NCBI RefSeq assembly: GCF_001625195.1
Contig: NC_054389.1
Location: 5,886,520-5,950,519 of the forward strand
Origin: Drechmeria coniospora
Taxonomy: Eukaryota > Ascomycota > Sordariomycetes > Hypocreales > Ophiocordycipitaceae
Length of the DNA: 64,000 nucleotides
Direction of reading: 5' to 3'
Positions 12,830 to 24,032 of this stretch are shown piece by piece. The notes beneath the pieces were generated by a model. The model saw nothing but the letters and a program-made list of their open reading frames with translations. It ran no database searches and was not told the origin of the DNA. Position 1 is the stretch's first letter. Each line of letters starts with the position of its first letter. The position numbers and the translations under genes were made by a program.

Positions 12830-14422
12830 ATGGCTAGGCTACCTACCTATTCCGAAGAAACGGTCCAGTTAGCTCTCTACGCTATTCGAAACGGGCTATT
12901 GCAAATCCAGGCTGCCCGACAGTATGGAATTCCGCGCGCTACGCTCTAACATCGATTACGCGGCCGCCTTCCAATAAAAGATGCAAAAGAGATATTGCAG
13001 AGGCTCTTAAATAATTAAGAAAAGCACCTACGCAATTGGGTCCTTGCCTAAGGCGCGTTGGGGCTACCGCCGTTATATTATTAACTAAAGGTCTTTGCCG
13101 CCCGGATCCTTGTTGCTGGAGGAGACCTTAAACCTCTCGGTAAGAACTGGATTGCCGGCTTTTTGCGTCGTAACCTAGAAGTTAGTACCGTACGAGGTAA
13201 GTCTATTAAATGCGCCCGTTTAAATAGCGCTACTATCCCTCGGATCTAGTCCTAGTTCAATTTACTAAGGCTGCCGGTACTGCAGGCTATCTTACCCTAA
13301 TACCGATGGAATATAGACGAAACAGGGATCCTAGAAGGCCTTGGCAGTAACGGTCTTGTACTAGGGAGCTTAGAGAAGAAGATACAGCTAAAAAAACGGC
13401 TTGGATCGCGTTATTGGACTACAATTGTAGAGTGCGTCTCTGCAACGGGCCAGGCCCTAATGCCGCTAGTCCTTTTTAAGGGTAAAGACCTTCAACACCA
13501 ATGGTTTCCGGAGAAATTGGCCTATTTGGATTAATAGCGCTTTGCAGCAACCGATAAGGGCTGGACTAGCGATACAATTGCGTTAAAGTGGCTAAAAGAG
13601 GTCTTTATCCCTGGGACGAAGGCATTAAAAACGAATAAACAGCTACTTATTGTTAATGGGTACGGAAGCCATACAATAGATGATTTTATATACGAATGCT
13701 TCGATAATAGTATCTTCCTACTATTCCTACCGGTATACGCCTTATACGTCCTCTAGCCTCTCGACGTATTGTGTTTTTTACCTATTAAGGCTGCCTACCG
13801 CCGGGCTATTAAAGCTATTGCATTTTTAGCTGGTAGTAACGATACAACGCCAATCGGTAAGGCTACCTTTTTGCAATGCTATTACAAGGCCCGTACGGAA
13901 GGTCTTACGGAACGGAATATTAAGGGAGGCTGGAAGGGATCTGGGTTGTGGCCCGTTAATATAGTAAAGCCTCTAATAAGCCGCCTTCTATTACAGACCG
14001 ACCCCCTAGCCGTTCCAGAAGCCAAGGCCCTAAAAAGGCAGCTTAAGGAGGAATCCGATCCATTCCGAACACCCTATAGATCGTACGACGTTAAAGTCCT
14101 TATTGCAAAGGTATACGCGCCCGGCCAAGTTGATCGGGCTGCTAGGCGGCTGTTTTGGAAGATTGGCCGGGGCCTTGATGCCCAAAACACTACCCTTGCA
14201 GAGGCCTAGGCTAAAATCGCTTAATTGGAATATTAAATCTATCGACTTAAGCCTCTAAAGAAGCAAAAAGTAGCCCAAGATCCCAACGAGCGCTTTGCAT
14301 AGATTGAATAGATCGTTAAGACTCGAGCAAGACTACAACGGGTGCTAGATCCGGCCCCAATAGCCGCCTTAACGTCTAGTTACGAATTTGAGAGCCTTTG
14401 CTTTGAATGGCAGCTTAAATAG
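12830..14422 (+). pseudogene. Degenerate Fot1-like DDE transposase
   Basis: A single reading frame from the ATG at 12830 runs without frameshift to about 14422 and reads as a pogo/Fot1 transposase. It has a psq-type helix-turn-helix (YSEETVQLALYAI, QAARQYGIPRATL), a CENP-B-like helix-turn-helix (LRNWVLA, GALGLPP) and a DDE domain (WNIDETGILEGLGSNG, TTIVECVSATG, WTSDTIALKWLKEVFIPGTK). It is broken by about fifteen in-frame stops, all TAA or TAG, none TGA. Where the family is conserved they fall at expected glutamines, for example after PRATL, after NWVLA and before PLDV. The second catalytic aspartate is also lost: the family has VDGHGSH and here it reads VNGYGSH (Asn codon 13655-13657). Both changes are C-to-T or G-to-A transitions as in repeat-induced point mutation. 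The longest intact piece is 13769-14209. It is not functional. Confidence 0.92.
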
Positions 14423-14506
14423 ATACTCTAGATATTTTATTTTAATATTGCAGTACTGAAAATGCTGCTTTTTTCGGCTTTAAAGTCTGCCGCCTTATCG
14501 TCGTAA

Positions 14507-14550
14507 GGGGTGCCCATCTTGGGGGGTGCCCATCTTGGGGGGGTCCGACT
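14507..14550 (-). repeat. Right terminal inverted repeat of the Fot1-like element
   Basis: Perfect inverted copy of 12687-12730, ending GGTCCGACT and followed by the TA target duplication. Confidence 0.95.
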
Positions 14551-16561
14551 TATTCCTGTAACCCCGTCACCAGCGCTATGGCGCGACATTCTCCTAATGG
14601 CACTCGGGCGATGAAATGCCGTCCCACTCGCTGTAAGTTGATTAATAGTAATACCTTGGCTCCTTATGTGTACTAGGTACTAGGTACTTAAGTACGGGAT
14701 ACGTACTAGGTAGCAATACTCCGTACGGAGCACTTACGGAGCACTGCAGTCCTTGCAGAAATACTCCATACCTCCAGCGCAAAAGCTCGTCCAGCAAAGA
14801 GTACTGGTTGTACACAGTAGGTACTAGGTAAAGGTACTGTACTTGCATAAGTACTACCTTGACCAGAACGACTCCTCGTACTTGCAGCAAAGCAGTGCAA
14901 GTCTACAGTAAGTAGGTGTACGGAGTACTTGAGGGTACTTTGGCATTGGACAACATGCATGTGCTTGTAGTACTCAAATAGAACTCGACTACGGAGTAAT
15001 ACAGCACTCCGTACGGAGTAGTTGTACTAGCAATGTTACTATTACTCCGTTCTCCGTGCCAATACTGGCAGACTCATCTACGACTGTCGGAGCACGCACC
15101 TAGTGGCCGTACATCACTCACAACCTGCCAGCTGCACAGTACTTCTGGAACGGTGCATTGACCTGCCTGCAGTATTACTTGAAGTGGTAGAAAGTACTGC
15201 TTACTCAGTACGGGCAGAAAAGCGCATGCGTTTTCGGTCTGCGGGTTGAAGCAACTTGCTACCTGCGAGACGTCCTGTGCATGCATGGCAATCGAGCCTG
15301 TGCAGCATGCACCCCATTCACGCTGCGTACTATAACAGGGTGCTGGCACACAGACCGGTTCGTGAGCCGCCTAGAACAAAGATAGTACAGCCCCCATTGC
15401 GACGCCACGCCGCACTACGGAGCGCTTGCCGCTTCTTCCACGGCAGCTTTTCTTGCGCTGCTGCGTCTTTTTGCCCACCTTGCGGAGCGAGGCGACAAGG
15501 ACGAAGATGGGCGTTTGGTACCCACAATGTACGAAACAAGGGATGTGCCACAACGGAGTGTAATGCCGGCATGTGCCTGCGCGCCCCTGATCGTCGTCGT
15601 TTCTCATCTCAAGTACTTACTTTCCATAGGCGTAGCAGCACAGTGCCCCCCCGACGACTATGGTACCCGTAATGTACCTGCTCCGTACTTGGATTGATTC
15701 CGTGCTCGGTGCACGGAGTCCAGATGCCTTTCTCCTCGACCCGTGGGCTCGTCCAGACAACCCATGGCCAATACGTTCATCGTGCATGGTAGTCGGTCCA
15801 TCGCCTCCCCTAGCCGTCCTTGACTACCCGTGCCCAGGTCAATCGAGCTCGACGACGCGTGACCTTGGATGGTGACGTTTTTGTTCGACGGAGCTCTGCT
15901 AATAGGCCTGAACCGGTCGTACCAAGTGTCTGAGGTAACGTCGACGGCAGTAGCCACCCGCGCCTACAGAAACGAGGGCAGGTGCTCGGCATCCATATCG
16001 GCAGGAGCGTCCGACGTCTATCGCTGCCTCTGAAATCCGAAGCAGCAGCGACGGAAAAGGTCGTACGTACGTACCAGCCAAGACTCGGAACTTTCTCTGC
16101 TCTTGCGAGGGAAAGAAACGCTTTCTGTGCGGCGCCCTCACTCACCCTTTGCACCGTTGTTTGGCCTCCGTTCTTTCCAGCTTCCCACCATTGTATTGTT
16201 TGCCCATCTCAACCTGCTCCGGAAGAAGGAGGTCTGCCTCGTCGCCTTGATCGTTTTCCCATCCTCTCCCCCGCCCCCCCCTTTCTCTCGACCTCTTCCC
16301 CCCGTCCTCAAGGTCCTCTCCGTCCGGATAAATCGATCCGGCGGGAGAATATTCGACAGCTCGGCCACTGTGCCCGCATCTTCCAGCCTCACCGACGGCA
16401 TTTCTCGCTCACCCTTCTTCCCCCGTACCATCACCTCCTCGGCATACGGCGAACAGAGGCATAGGTGTCCATCACCTTCGAGACGGACGCTCTTGTCGCC
16501 TCGCGGCCGCTTGTCTTCGGCCCTTATTCCCGCATGCTCTGCTCTGCTCTGGTGTTTGACG
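14551..16561. other. Gene-free interval rich in GTAC words and ACTCCGTACGGAGT palindromes
   Basis: From 14660 to 15060 the sequence is dense in TACTAGGTA, AAGTACTT and CCGTACGGAG words. Complete or near-complete palindromes are at 14718-14730 and 15006-15019, and GTACGGAGTAC is at 14918-14928. From about 15060 to 16100 nothing recognisable is present. From about 16100 the C/T-rich sequence probably belongs to the promoter and 5' UTR of the acyltransferase gene. Confidence 0.5.
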
Positions 16562-18195
16562 ATGAACAGTCACGCGCCACTCGTCCGCTCCCACTCCCAC
16601 GAGGAGGACTCTTTAGGTCTCCTCGGCGAGCAGACTACCTCGGACGTGGAGAGCGAGGGCACCGTCGCCGAAGTCGACGGCCGCAACGTGTTCGACCAGC
16701 GCAAGCCTTCACCACGATACCTTGCCTACTTGTCGGTCCCCTGGGAACACGTCCGCTTGACCAGATGGCCCGCGCTTGCCACGCGCTTCCTCGCTTTCCT
16801 CGTTCCCAGCTTTCTGCAGGGCCGTCACGCTCGGGAGCAGGTATGCCCCGCCAGGCTGTCCCCGACCGCCTACCTCGACGGCATGCGCGGCCTGGCCGCC
16901 CTCTTCGTCTACTTCTGCCACTACTCCTATCAAGCCTTCACCATTGCCGAGGGATGGGGCTGCGGCGAGACCAACTACCACCCGCTCAAGCTTCCCTTTC
17001 TCCGCCTCTGGTACCAAGGGCCCGTCGCCGTCTGCGTCTTCTTCGTCATTTCCGGGTACGCTCTGTCCTACCGCCCCCTGAAACTGGCCCGGAGCGGCGC
17101 ATTCACCGACTTTTCGACGACGGTAAGCTCGCTGGTTTTCCGTCGAGGCATCCGGCTCTACCTCCCGACGGCCATCTCGACCTTCATGATCATCGGCCTG
17201 CTGAGGATCGGGGCCTACGAGTGGACGCGCGACTTCGCCAATGACCGGGCTTACATGAAGATTGTTGTCGAGCCGCATCCGATCCGCATGGAGAGCGCCT
17301 GGGCCCAATACAGGGATTGGCTCATTCACATGTACCGGTTCCTTCACGTTTTCGGTTGGGAGTTGCAAGGCGGAAGAACAGGTAATCGTCACTTGCCTCG
17401 TAGCCCCGTCCCTGTCCGTCAGCTGACGCGTCGGCGACAGAGTACGACGTCCACTTGTGGACCATTCCCGTCGAGTTTCGATGCTCTCTCTACCTCTTTC
17501 TCGTCCTCATCGGCACGGCCCGTCTACGGACCAAGGTTCGCTTTCTCGTCGTTGGCGCTGTCATGTGGTTCACCTATCGCCACTCGAGGTGGGAGCTGTT
17601 TCTCTTTTACGCCGGCATGGTGCTCGCCGAATGGGATCACATCCGCGGCGCCCACACGGGCTCTCTCACCCTCCCCCAGGACGAGAAGTCGCGAGAAGAC
17701 TCGGGCCGACCTCTTCTGAAGCGGGTGCTTTGCATCCTCGTCAGTATCGGAGGCCTCTATTTGATGTGCCAGCCCGACTTTCGTGGGGAAATCACGCCTG
17801 GATGGAGATACCTGACATCCATCATACCCGAGTGGTGGCAGGAGGAGAAGTATCGATACTGGCAGTCGGCAGGCGCCATCATCTTCGTCTTTGCCACCGG
17901 TCATTCGAAAGGCTGGCAGGCATTCTTCAACACGCCCGTCGTCCAATATTTTGGCAAGATCTCCTACGCCCTCTACCTCATGCATGGGCCCGCGATGCAC
18001 ACGGTTGGCTACCACTGGGAGAAGTGGGCCTACAGCATGACGGGCGTCGAAGGATACTGGTACAATGCCGGCTTCTTCCTCGGTGCTTGCTTCTGCGTCC
18101 CCACCGTCGTTTGGTGGGCTGATGTGTTCTGGCGAGCCGTCGACATTCCGACGGTCAAGTTTGCCAAGTGGTTTGAAAAACAGTGCCTAGCCTAG
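16562..18195 (+). CDS. Acyltransferase 3 family membrane protein
   Basis: Exons are 16562-17381 and 17441-18195 with a 59-bp intron (GTAATC...CAG), giving 524 residues. It matches the acyltransferase-3 family (OafA/PatB-like integral membrane acyl carriers): TAYLDGMRGLAALFVYFCHY, with the usual histidine, starts the first membrane segment; then GPVAVCVFFVISGYALSY, FRRGIRLYLPT, LWTIPVEFRCSLYLFL and, near the end, YFGKISYALYLMHGP. About ten hydrophobic segments are visible. The hydrophilic first 60 residues (HSHEEDSLGLLGEQ) probably face the cytosol. The reading frame is open upstream of the ATG at 16562, but no in-frame ATG precedes it. The family transfers acyl groups to sugars or other small substrates; the substrate here cannot be read from sequence. 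Related fungal proteins have been called hard-surface-induced. The neighbours give no pathway clue. Confidence 0.85.
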
Positions 18196-19430
18196 GTGCG
18201 ACGGAGTGCGTCCGAGTCGAATGACCGACCACGGACGACGTCTGCGAGAGCTTTGCCATTGGGGTGACTTCTTCATTTTGGGCCGCAGGACATGCAAACG
18301 ACGACGAGTCGCCCGGGGGCAAGAAGCTGTAGATATGGCGTACGAGCTTACTGCAATGCATTTGGCCCCGCCATCTCCCACGCCGAATACCCGAGCGCAG
18401 CTTCTCGCCTCGTCGTGCATGTACGAATCAGCCTAACATTGGTCGGCCTGCCATCAGGCGTAAGGATTGCCACCCCCTTTCGTTCTGTGATCTCGTCGAG
18501 CAGACGGTTGTCGTCCCGTTGTCTGCTTTTCCGAGTCTTTGCGCGAGATGTTGGCGCTAAGCAGTTCGACAAAAGCTGATCATGAGGACTGCTTGGAACG
18601 CAGATATCAAACGAAAGACGCACGCTGAAGGCAGCATCTTGAGTTGGCCTTGAAGCCGGCGCTACCTACCTTGTCTTCATCGTCGCTGGCTTCGTCAGTT
18701 TCATTTGCTTTCTCCCATTCACCTCCCGCAAGCTCGATTCCCAGGGCGATCGGCCGCTCTGCTCGCCACGCCCCGCAATGCCGTCACCAACGTCATTGTC
18801 CAACTGCTACAAGCACATTTGCAAAATGTTTTGCCGCGCTTCCGGAAACAAAGCGCTCGTACGTCAAATAGAATCAGATATATCCCAGCCTCCATTCATC
18901 TCCTCTTCTGGACGCGCCCACCTGACGTGCTGTCGTCATGTCTGCTACAGTTGAACCCGTCAGGCACGTCGATGACATCACCTTGCCGTGCACGCGCAAG
19001 CCACATATAACGGAACCCTGCCTGCGCCACAGGAACCGCTGCAGCCACCTGCCAGTGACGTCCACCTCAATTGCGGTCAACCTTTCGAACTGGTTACCCT
19101 TGCCGCGATCGCCGACCATTGTGAGTCCCCTCATTCGTCCTCGAAGACATTAGCTTATAGATATGGCATCATATGTGCAAGCTGGGATGTCATGATGCAG
19201 GTTGTGCTCCGCATGGTGACAGGCAACTCATTCATTCCCTCCCGTGTGATGTGAGAGTGCCAGTGTCCTCCATTTATAGTTTGCGAGGCTCCTGATGTCT
19301 AGCATGGAAAGGAAGCTTTGTTCAACGTCAACAATACCACATCACATTACGCTGCGGTAGAAGCAACAAAAGCAGACACCCATAGCACTCATACACGACA
19401 CCACCGACCTATGAAGCAAGTCGAAACATC
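18196..19430. other. Intergenic region, acyltransferase gene to small basic protein
   Basis: 1.2 kb without a supported gene. A TTTATAG element at about 19273-19279 may be the TATA box of the small gene that starts at 19431. Confidence 0.4.
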
Positions 19431-19779
19431 ATGTTTTCCGGTCGTCGTACACGAAATCATCATCATCCTCACACCACCACGGCCGTAATCACCACCCACA
19501 CGCCACGTCGCAACATCTTCTCCCGTCGTCGCCACCGCATCGCTCCCGTAAATCGCCATCAGCGCAAGCCCACGTTAAAGGACAAGATTAGTGGTGCCTT
19601 GACCAAGCTGAGGGGCAGCCTAAGCCATCGACCCGGCCTCAAGGTGAGCAACTCTTGCACAGGGTATGGATGATGGAATGCGCCATCAGTACTTACCATT
19701 GTTACAGGCTGCCGGCACGCGTCGCATGCATGGCACCGACGGCCGCCGTGCTCACCGCATCAAGCGCCTCTTTCTGTAA
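19431..19779 (+). CDS. Small basic His/Arg-rich protein (94 residues), unrecognised
   Basis: Exons are 19431-19643 and 19708-19779, joined in phase 0 over a 64-bp intron (GTGAGC...CAG). The protein begins MFSGRRTRNHHHPHTTT, passes through RRNIFSRRRHRI and PTLKDKISGALTKLRGSL, and ends RAHRIKRLFL. It is extremely basic, with no signal peptide and no membrane segment. The layout (MFxGRRT start, Thr/His stretch, FSRRR, then a short amphipathic helix) resembles small stress- or conidiation-related proteins of filamentous fungi, but I cannot name a family. Support comes from the good donor and acceptor, the frame kept across the splice, and the upstream TTTATAG. Function unknown. Confidence 0.6.
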
Positions 19780-20408
19780 AGACAGCCTGAGCGATCAAGA
19801 TACTGGCTCGACGAGTACAGGGCGATGAACGAATGCCACGTGCATGTACAAGCTTCACATCAAATTCCGCACGAGCTCATGTTGCAATTCCTGGGTAAAT
19901 TGGTTATGTCTGTCAACTGCATGTTCGCCTCTGTACGATACTGGCGCCCAACTTCCAAACGAAGCGATCATTGCATTTTCACCATAGGTCAGGCCGCGTT
20001 AGCTCTTGCACTGGAAGAAAGCCTTCAAGCCCTTTCAGGGCGAATATGTATTGTGGAAAGTTTCAAGGGGGTGCCGACACGAAATTAGTTGAATATGATG
20101 CTCGTTTGACTCTTCAACATCTCCATCGTCTGCGAACGCCGCATCTGTTGTGAACATGCCGCCCTCGTTCGATACCTTGCATTCATTCAACCGGGCACAT
20201 CCTCTCTGGCTTCACCCTTCTGATTAGAAAAGTTCGTCAGGCTCCTCTCGCCAAGCAGTCGGTGGTCGGAACGGAGTCGCACGACGTATTATTCCTCGTT
20301 GACAGCTTGGTGATGCAATCGGTCGTGGCACACGAGACCTCCGAGCGGAAAAGAGACCCTGCCGAACAAGGGGGTCCGTGTCTCTAATGCTAGAGGAGCG
20401 ACGCGTAA
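19780..20408. other. Convergent 3' intergenic region
   Basis: About 630 bp between the ends of the small basic protein gene and the minus-strand orphan. I see no gene or structured repeat. Confidence 0.5.
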
Positions 20409-22163
20409 TCAATCGGTTACGATCTTTCGTGAGCAATATCGGCGTGCTTGGTCCTTCTTTTCTGCGGCTTGGTCAACGTCAAGGTCGGGGGCGGGCGCCT
20501 CGGGTGGAAAGTACCGCTGAAGGCCCACCTCAAGTTCTTCCAACTGCTGCTTGCTAGGGGATGGATGCTTCTTTACCCTCTCATCACCTTTGACGTAGCT
20601 GACACGGTTGCCGGCATTCAGAGTCTCCCGTGGTCGAACCTGGCCCGCCGTCGCCATCCTGACGACCCCTCCTGACTGGCTTGGCTTCAACATCACCTCC
20701 CGCGCCGGGGTACCGGCCAATTTTCCGTCTCCCAGTTTGATGACAACTCTGGCTAATCGTACTTGAACGTCCGAGTGGAGACTCTGAGCAGAATCAGTCA
20801 AGGAGGTCGCTATAGAACCTCTTAGTGATCGCGCTCGTGGTGTAGAGGACCCGGTCGGCTCAGTGCTCAAGATTCTATCCTCGAGGTCGTGCTCGAATCC
20901 TACCTCCGACTCAAAAGGACATTCGGCTGTCTCCCCCGCCGCGGTTGCCCCGTTATCGATCCCGGCTCCCGAAATATCCCATTGGTAATTGGCAGCCGGC
21001 GGTGCTTGAACCGTCGTGGGCTCGCCAACAGAAACCTCTATCGCTTCGCCGGGTTGTGGAGGCTTACGGGACACCGAGTTGGCTTTTCTAATTGCGGACC
21101 CCCCCAGTACTTTTTGCATTTTTCTCTTGTGGAAGTTGGCATCGTGAATGCTCCGCTCGATCGAGTCGGTCGAATGACGACCATGGCACACTGCGTTTGT
21201 AGAGGCCCATTCCGACATGGCAGTATCCTTGGCCTCTTCTCGCGGCTTAATTCCAAGCTTGGCACCAGAGGCTGGCTCGGGTGTTGACGGCTTTGCACTG
21301 AACCGCTCCCAAGCGGTTGACACCTTTGTGAGAACTTTGGTAGGAACCATGCGAGATATCTTTGACGCAGAGGAAGTAATGCCTTGCGCTGATTTCGGCT
21401 TCAGCGCGTCTGTAGCAGCCAACATGAGCATCACCTTTTGGCTGATCTCGTCCGTATGAGCTCTACCAGCGGGCATGGTCACGCTCTGCGGAAGCGGGCG
21501 CAGAATATTCTCGTCTTCTTCAAACGCACGTAATTGCTCTTGCTGCTGGCTGCTCTCGTGCTGCGCACCATTCTCAGCAAGAAAATCAAGCGGTGACACG
21601 AAATGATGCGGTGCTGGTTTCGTGAAATGCGAGCCCCGAGAATTCTGACGAGGACTGTCCTGTGCCCATGAACTCCTGATTCTTTTGGGCGGCGATTTCT
21701 GAACCTCCGATGACTGATTGTCGGGTTCAAACACTGGATGCATGCCAAATGGAGCCATGTGGGCCTTTGCCACAACTTGTGCAGACATGTCTCGCATCGG
21801 TATCGGTATCGGCATCGACATGGACGACGGAATCTGGCCCTGGGTTTCAGCCGAGGCTACATCGCCGCTGCTATTCACATTTTCATCCGAGTCATCGAGT
21901 AACGCACTCGCAATCTGATCAATGCTACTCAAGCGGTTGATGAGGCGAGCTTTTGCCACGATTCGACAGTCAGTACGCGCCGAAGAATTAATGGCGGGCA
22001 ACCCTAGGCAAAATTAGAGTTATTATTGCGTAGCTTTCACGTGGTGATTGGTACCAAGGTCATTTTCTGATGCTACGGCATTTCCCACCTTCTGCAGGCG
22101 ACGGGAGCCCAGCGATTTCAGCAAGCTCCTTTTCCGACCGTACGTTGAGATTCTGGGCGCCAT
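20409..22163 (-). CDS. Unrecognised 567-residue protein, mostly disordered
   Basis: Proposed exons are complement 22055-22163 and 20409-22003. The start MAPRISTYGRKRSLLKSLGS gives a short basic N-terminus. A 51-bp intron (GTACCA donor, CTAAT branch-like site, TAG acceptor) joins it in frame to GLPAINSSARTD. The long exon has no internal ATG at its beginning, so an upstream exon is needed; this is the only join I found giving a good ATG. The protein is Ser/Pro/Glu-rich with stretches such as ARLINRLSSIDQIASALLDD, SPLDFLAENG, KQQLEELEVGLQRYFPPEA and an MPIPIPM run. There are no membrane segments or catalytic motifs. The RLSSIDQ and ELEVGLQ helices may be short binding motifs in a nuclear scaffold, but that is speculation. 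I do not recognise the family. The exact C-terminus (frame end at 20409) could hide another intron. Confidence 0.62.
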
Positions 22164-24032
22164 CACCAAGTGGAAGACGGAGCTGGAGGGAGAAGGCACC
22201 AACGGAAGGCCAGAAAACAGGGAAAATAGAGGGAACTAAAATCAGAAGGCAATCTATGGTGCAAGATCAAGCGATTGACGGCCATAAGCCGATGGCGTGC
22301 GATGCTGTGCCTTCTCATGAAACTGCAGTGTTTGAACGAGACGGTACTGTCTTGACGAATAAAAAAAGGAAAATGAAGAAAAGGCAAAAGGGCGTCAGCA
22401 TCTCTATGCTCACCACTTTTGCGTCGTATATCCCAGAGGAAACTGGTCTGAGGAAATTCGATCTCTTTCGGACCGTAATTGAAAGTGGTGACTTTTCTTG
22501 CTGCGAACTCGACGGTGGCACGGCGTGACGGGGAAGAGTTCGAAATACGGAGGTCGAAACAGAAGATCAAAGACGAATGAAAATGGAAAGAGATAAGGCA
22601 AGCATGAGGCGCAACTTATTTCGTCAAGGTAGCGAAATAATGTCGTCGATCAAGCGAAGGACGCGGGCTCGAACCCGAAGAAGTGTTGTTGCCTGGGGAG
22701 ATGGAGCGTAAGGAAGGAACAATCCAGTGGTATCAACAAAAAGGCAAGAGCAAAATCGCAGAGGAATAATGGGCAAGTGGAAAAGTTCAGTGGAGTTAAA
22801 ACCCAATACCGCCTGCTTCGTCTGATCCCGTTGTTTCTGCAGGGCGCTACGAAGTTGGATTCCAGCAAACATGACCAACCCAGGCAGGGCCTGGCCTGTT
22901 TGGATCCTGGCCGACTCCGAGAACTATGTTGTAGCAATTCGTTCGTCGAGTGGTACATTTTACGCTCAGCTCAGGTCGTAGACCTATCAGTCAGACAATG
23001 CTCCTTCATCTGTGGCTTGACCTTTTGCTGCACTTCGGTTAATGTCCATCTGATTCGAAATCAGGGAAGGGTTACATGGCCATCATGTACGGTGCACCTT
23101 GATGCACATCACCTAACCTCGTCAATCGATTGATTCGCTTATCAGGCCTGGGCACAAGACAGATGGCGATCGTGGAGTGCCTCCTGCCATGAGCTCGACG
23201 GAAACATTCAAACTGGGTACCTGCCAGTCCGACCATTTTTATCCGAGCACCGATAAAAATACGATGAATGTTGTGGTGTATTTCTACGCCAACGTAGGTT
23301 TGACGTGGTTTCACGTGGGCCCGTGGGAAAATCAATACCGCCTCCAGCCGAGCTGTCTTGGGAAGTCAAGTGTGAATCCATTCATGAGGCTCGGCAACGA
23401 CAAGATCATCCACTGATCAAGATTGGAGGTGTACTGTAGTTGCTGGCTGGTGGCACGTGACCCCGTAATTATTTTCGCGGCTGCCAACAATAATTCGGCG
23501 TACCATCGGACCAGGTACTTGTACTTGCAGGTAGTTAAGTACGCCGATGGAGTACATGTACAGTATAATACTTGCACAGCGCACGGAGTAATACAGCAAG
23601 CACTACAGAGTACCCCGTAACGTACTGTACATGTAAGTGTACTGTACTAGTACAACTAAGTACGTGCCGCCTCGTTCGTTACATCATCGCGACCATCGGA
23701 GTCACGACAGTGGCTGTGTCAAAATTTTGGCGATTTCGAGAACAGGCATTCTACACGACCAACAACAAGGCACGGATCTGCGGCAGGCAGAGATTTCTGC
23801 AGTCGCACCCGCCATTACAGCTACCACTGCACTACCTTCACGGCCCGTCCCCGACAGCACGAAGCTCGTTTTCTCACCATTCGACGCTCTCTCTGGCTTC
23901 AGTCGTTTCGGACCTTTTCGCCGAGCTTCGGGCTACGACTCCAACTGGTACCCCAAGGTAGCTGCGCGCGTGGCCGGGGCGAAAGGCTCAGCCTTGAACG
24001 GGACGATCGATCCTCAGCCGATCCGACGCGCC
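22164..24032. other. Divergent intergenic region
   Basis: 1.87 kb between two divergent starts. Open frames here are short and unstructured. Positions 23510-23660 contain GTAC-rich words (CACGGAGTAAT, GTACATGTA). A GGTTCGAGCCC word on the minus strand near 22668 looks like a tRNA B box but no tRNA folds around it. Confidence 0.5.

Larger units (their letters stand above)
12687..14550 (+). mobile_element. Fot1/pogo-type Tc1-mariner DNA transposon relic
   Basis: A 1864-bp element bounded by perfect 44-bp terminal inverted repeats (12687-12730 and 14507-14550) and flanked by TA target duplications (12685-12686 and 14551-14552). Each repeat begins AGTCGGACC and contains the word AAGATGGGCACCCC twice, 16 bp apart. 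Size, TA target and 44-bp repeats match the Fot1 family. The body encodes a transposase now full of stop codons (see pseudogene) and is visibly AT-richer than its flanks. The identical ends suggest fairly recent insertion or protection of the ends; the coding region can no longer supply transposase. Confidence 0.93.

Noticed and set aside
16103..16561. N-terminal extension of the acyltransferase frame
   Set aside because: The frame is open upstream but begins at a TTG and has no ATG before 16562; the sequence is C/T-rich leader.
22655..22740. Possible tRNA on the minus strand (GGTTCGAGCC word)
   Set aside because: Only three stem bases flank the loop, with a mismatch, and no D or anticodon arm is visible.
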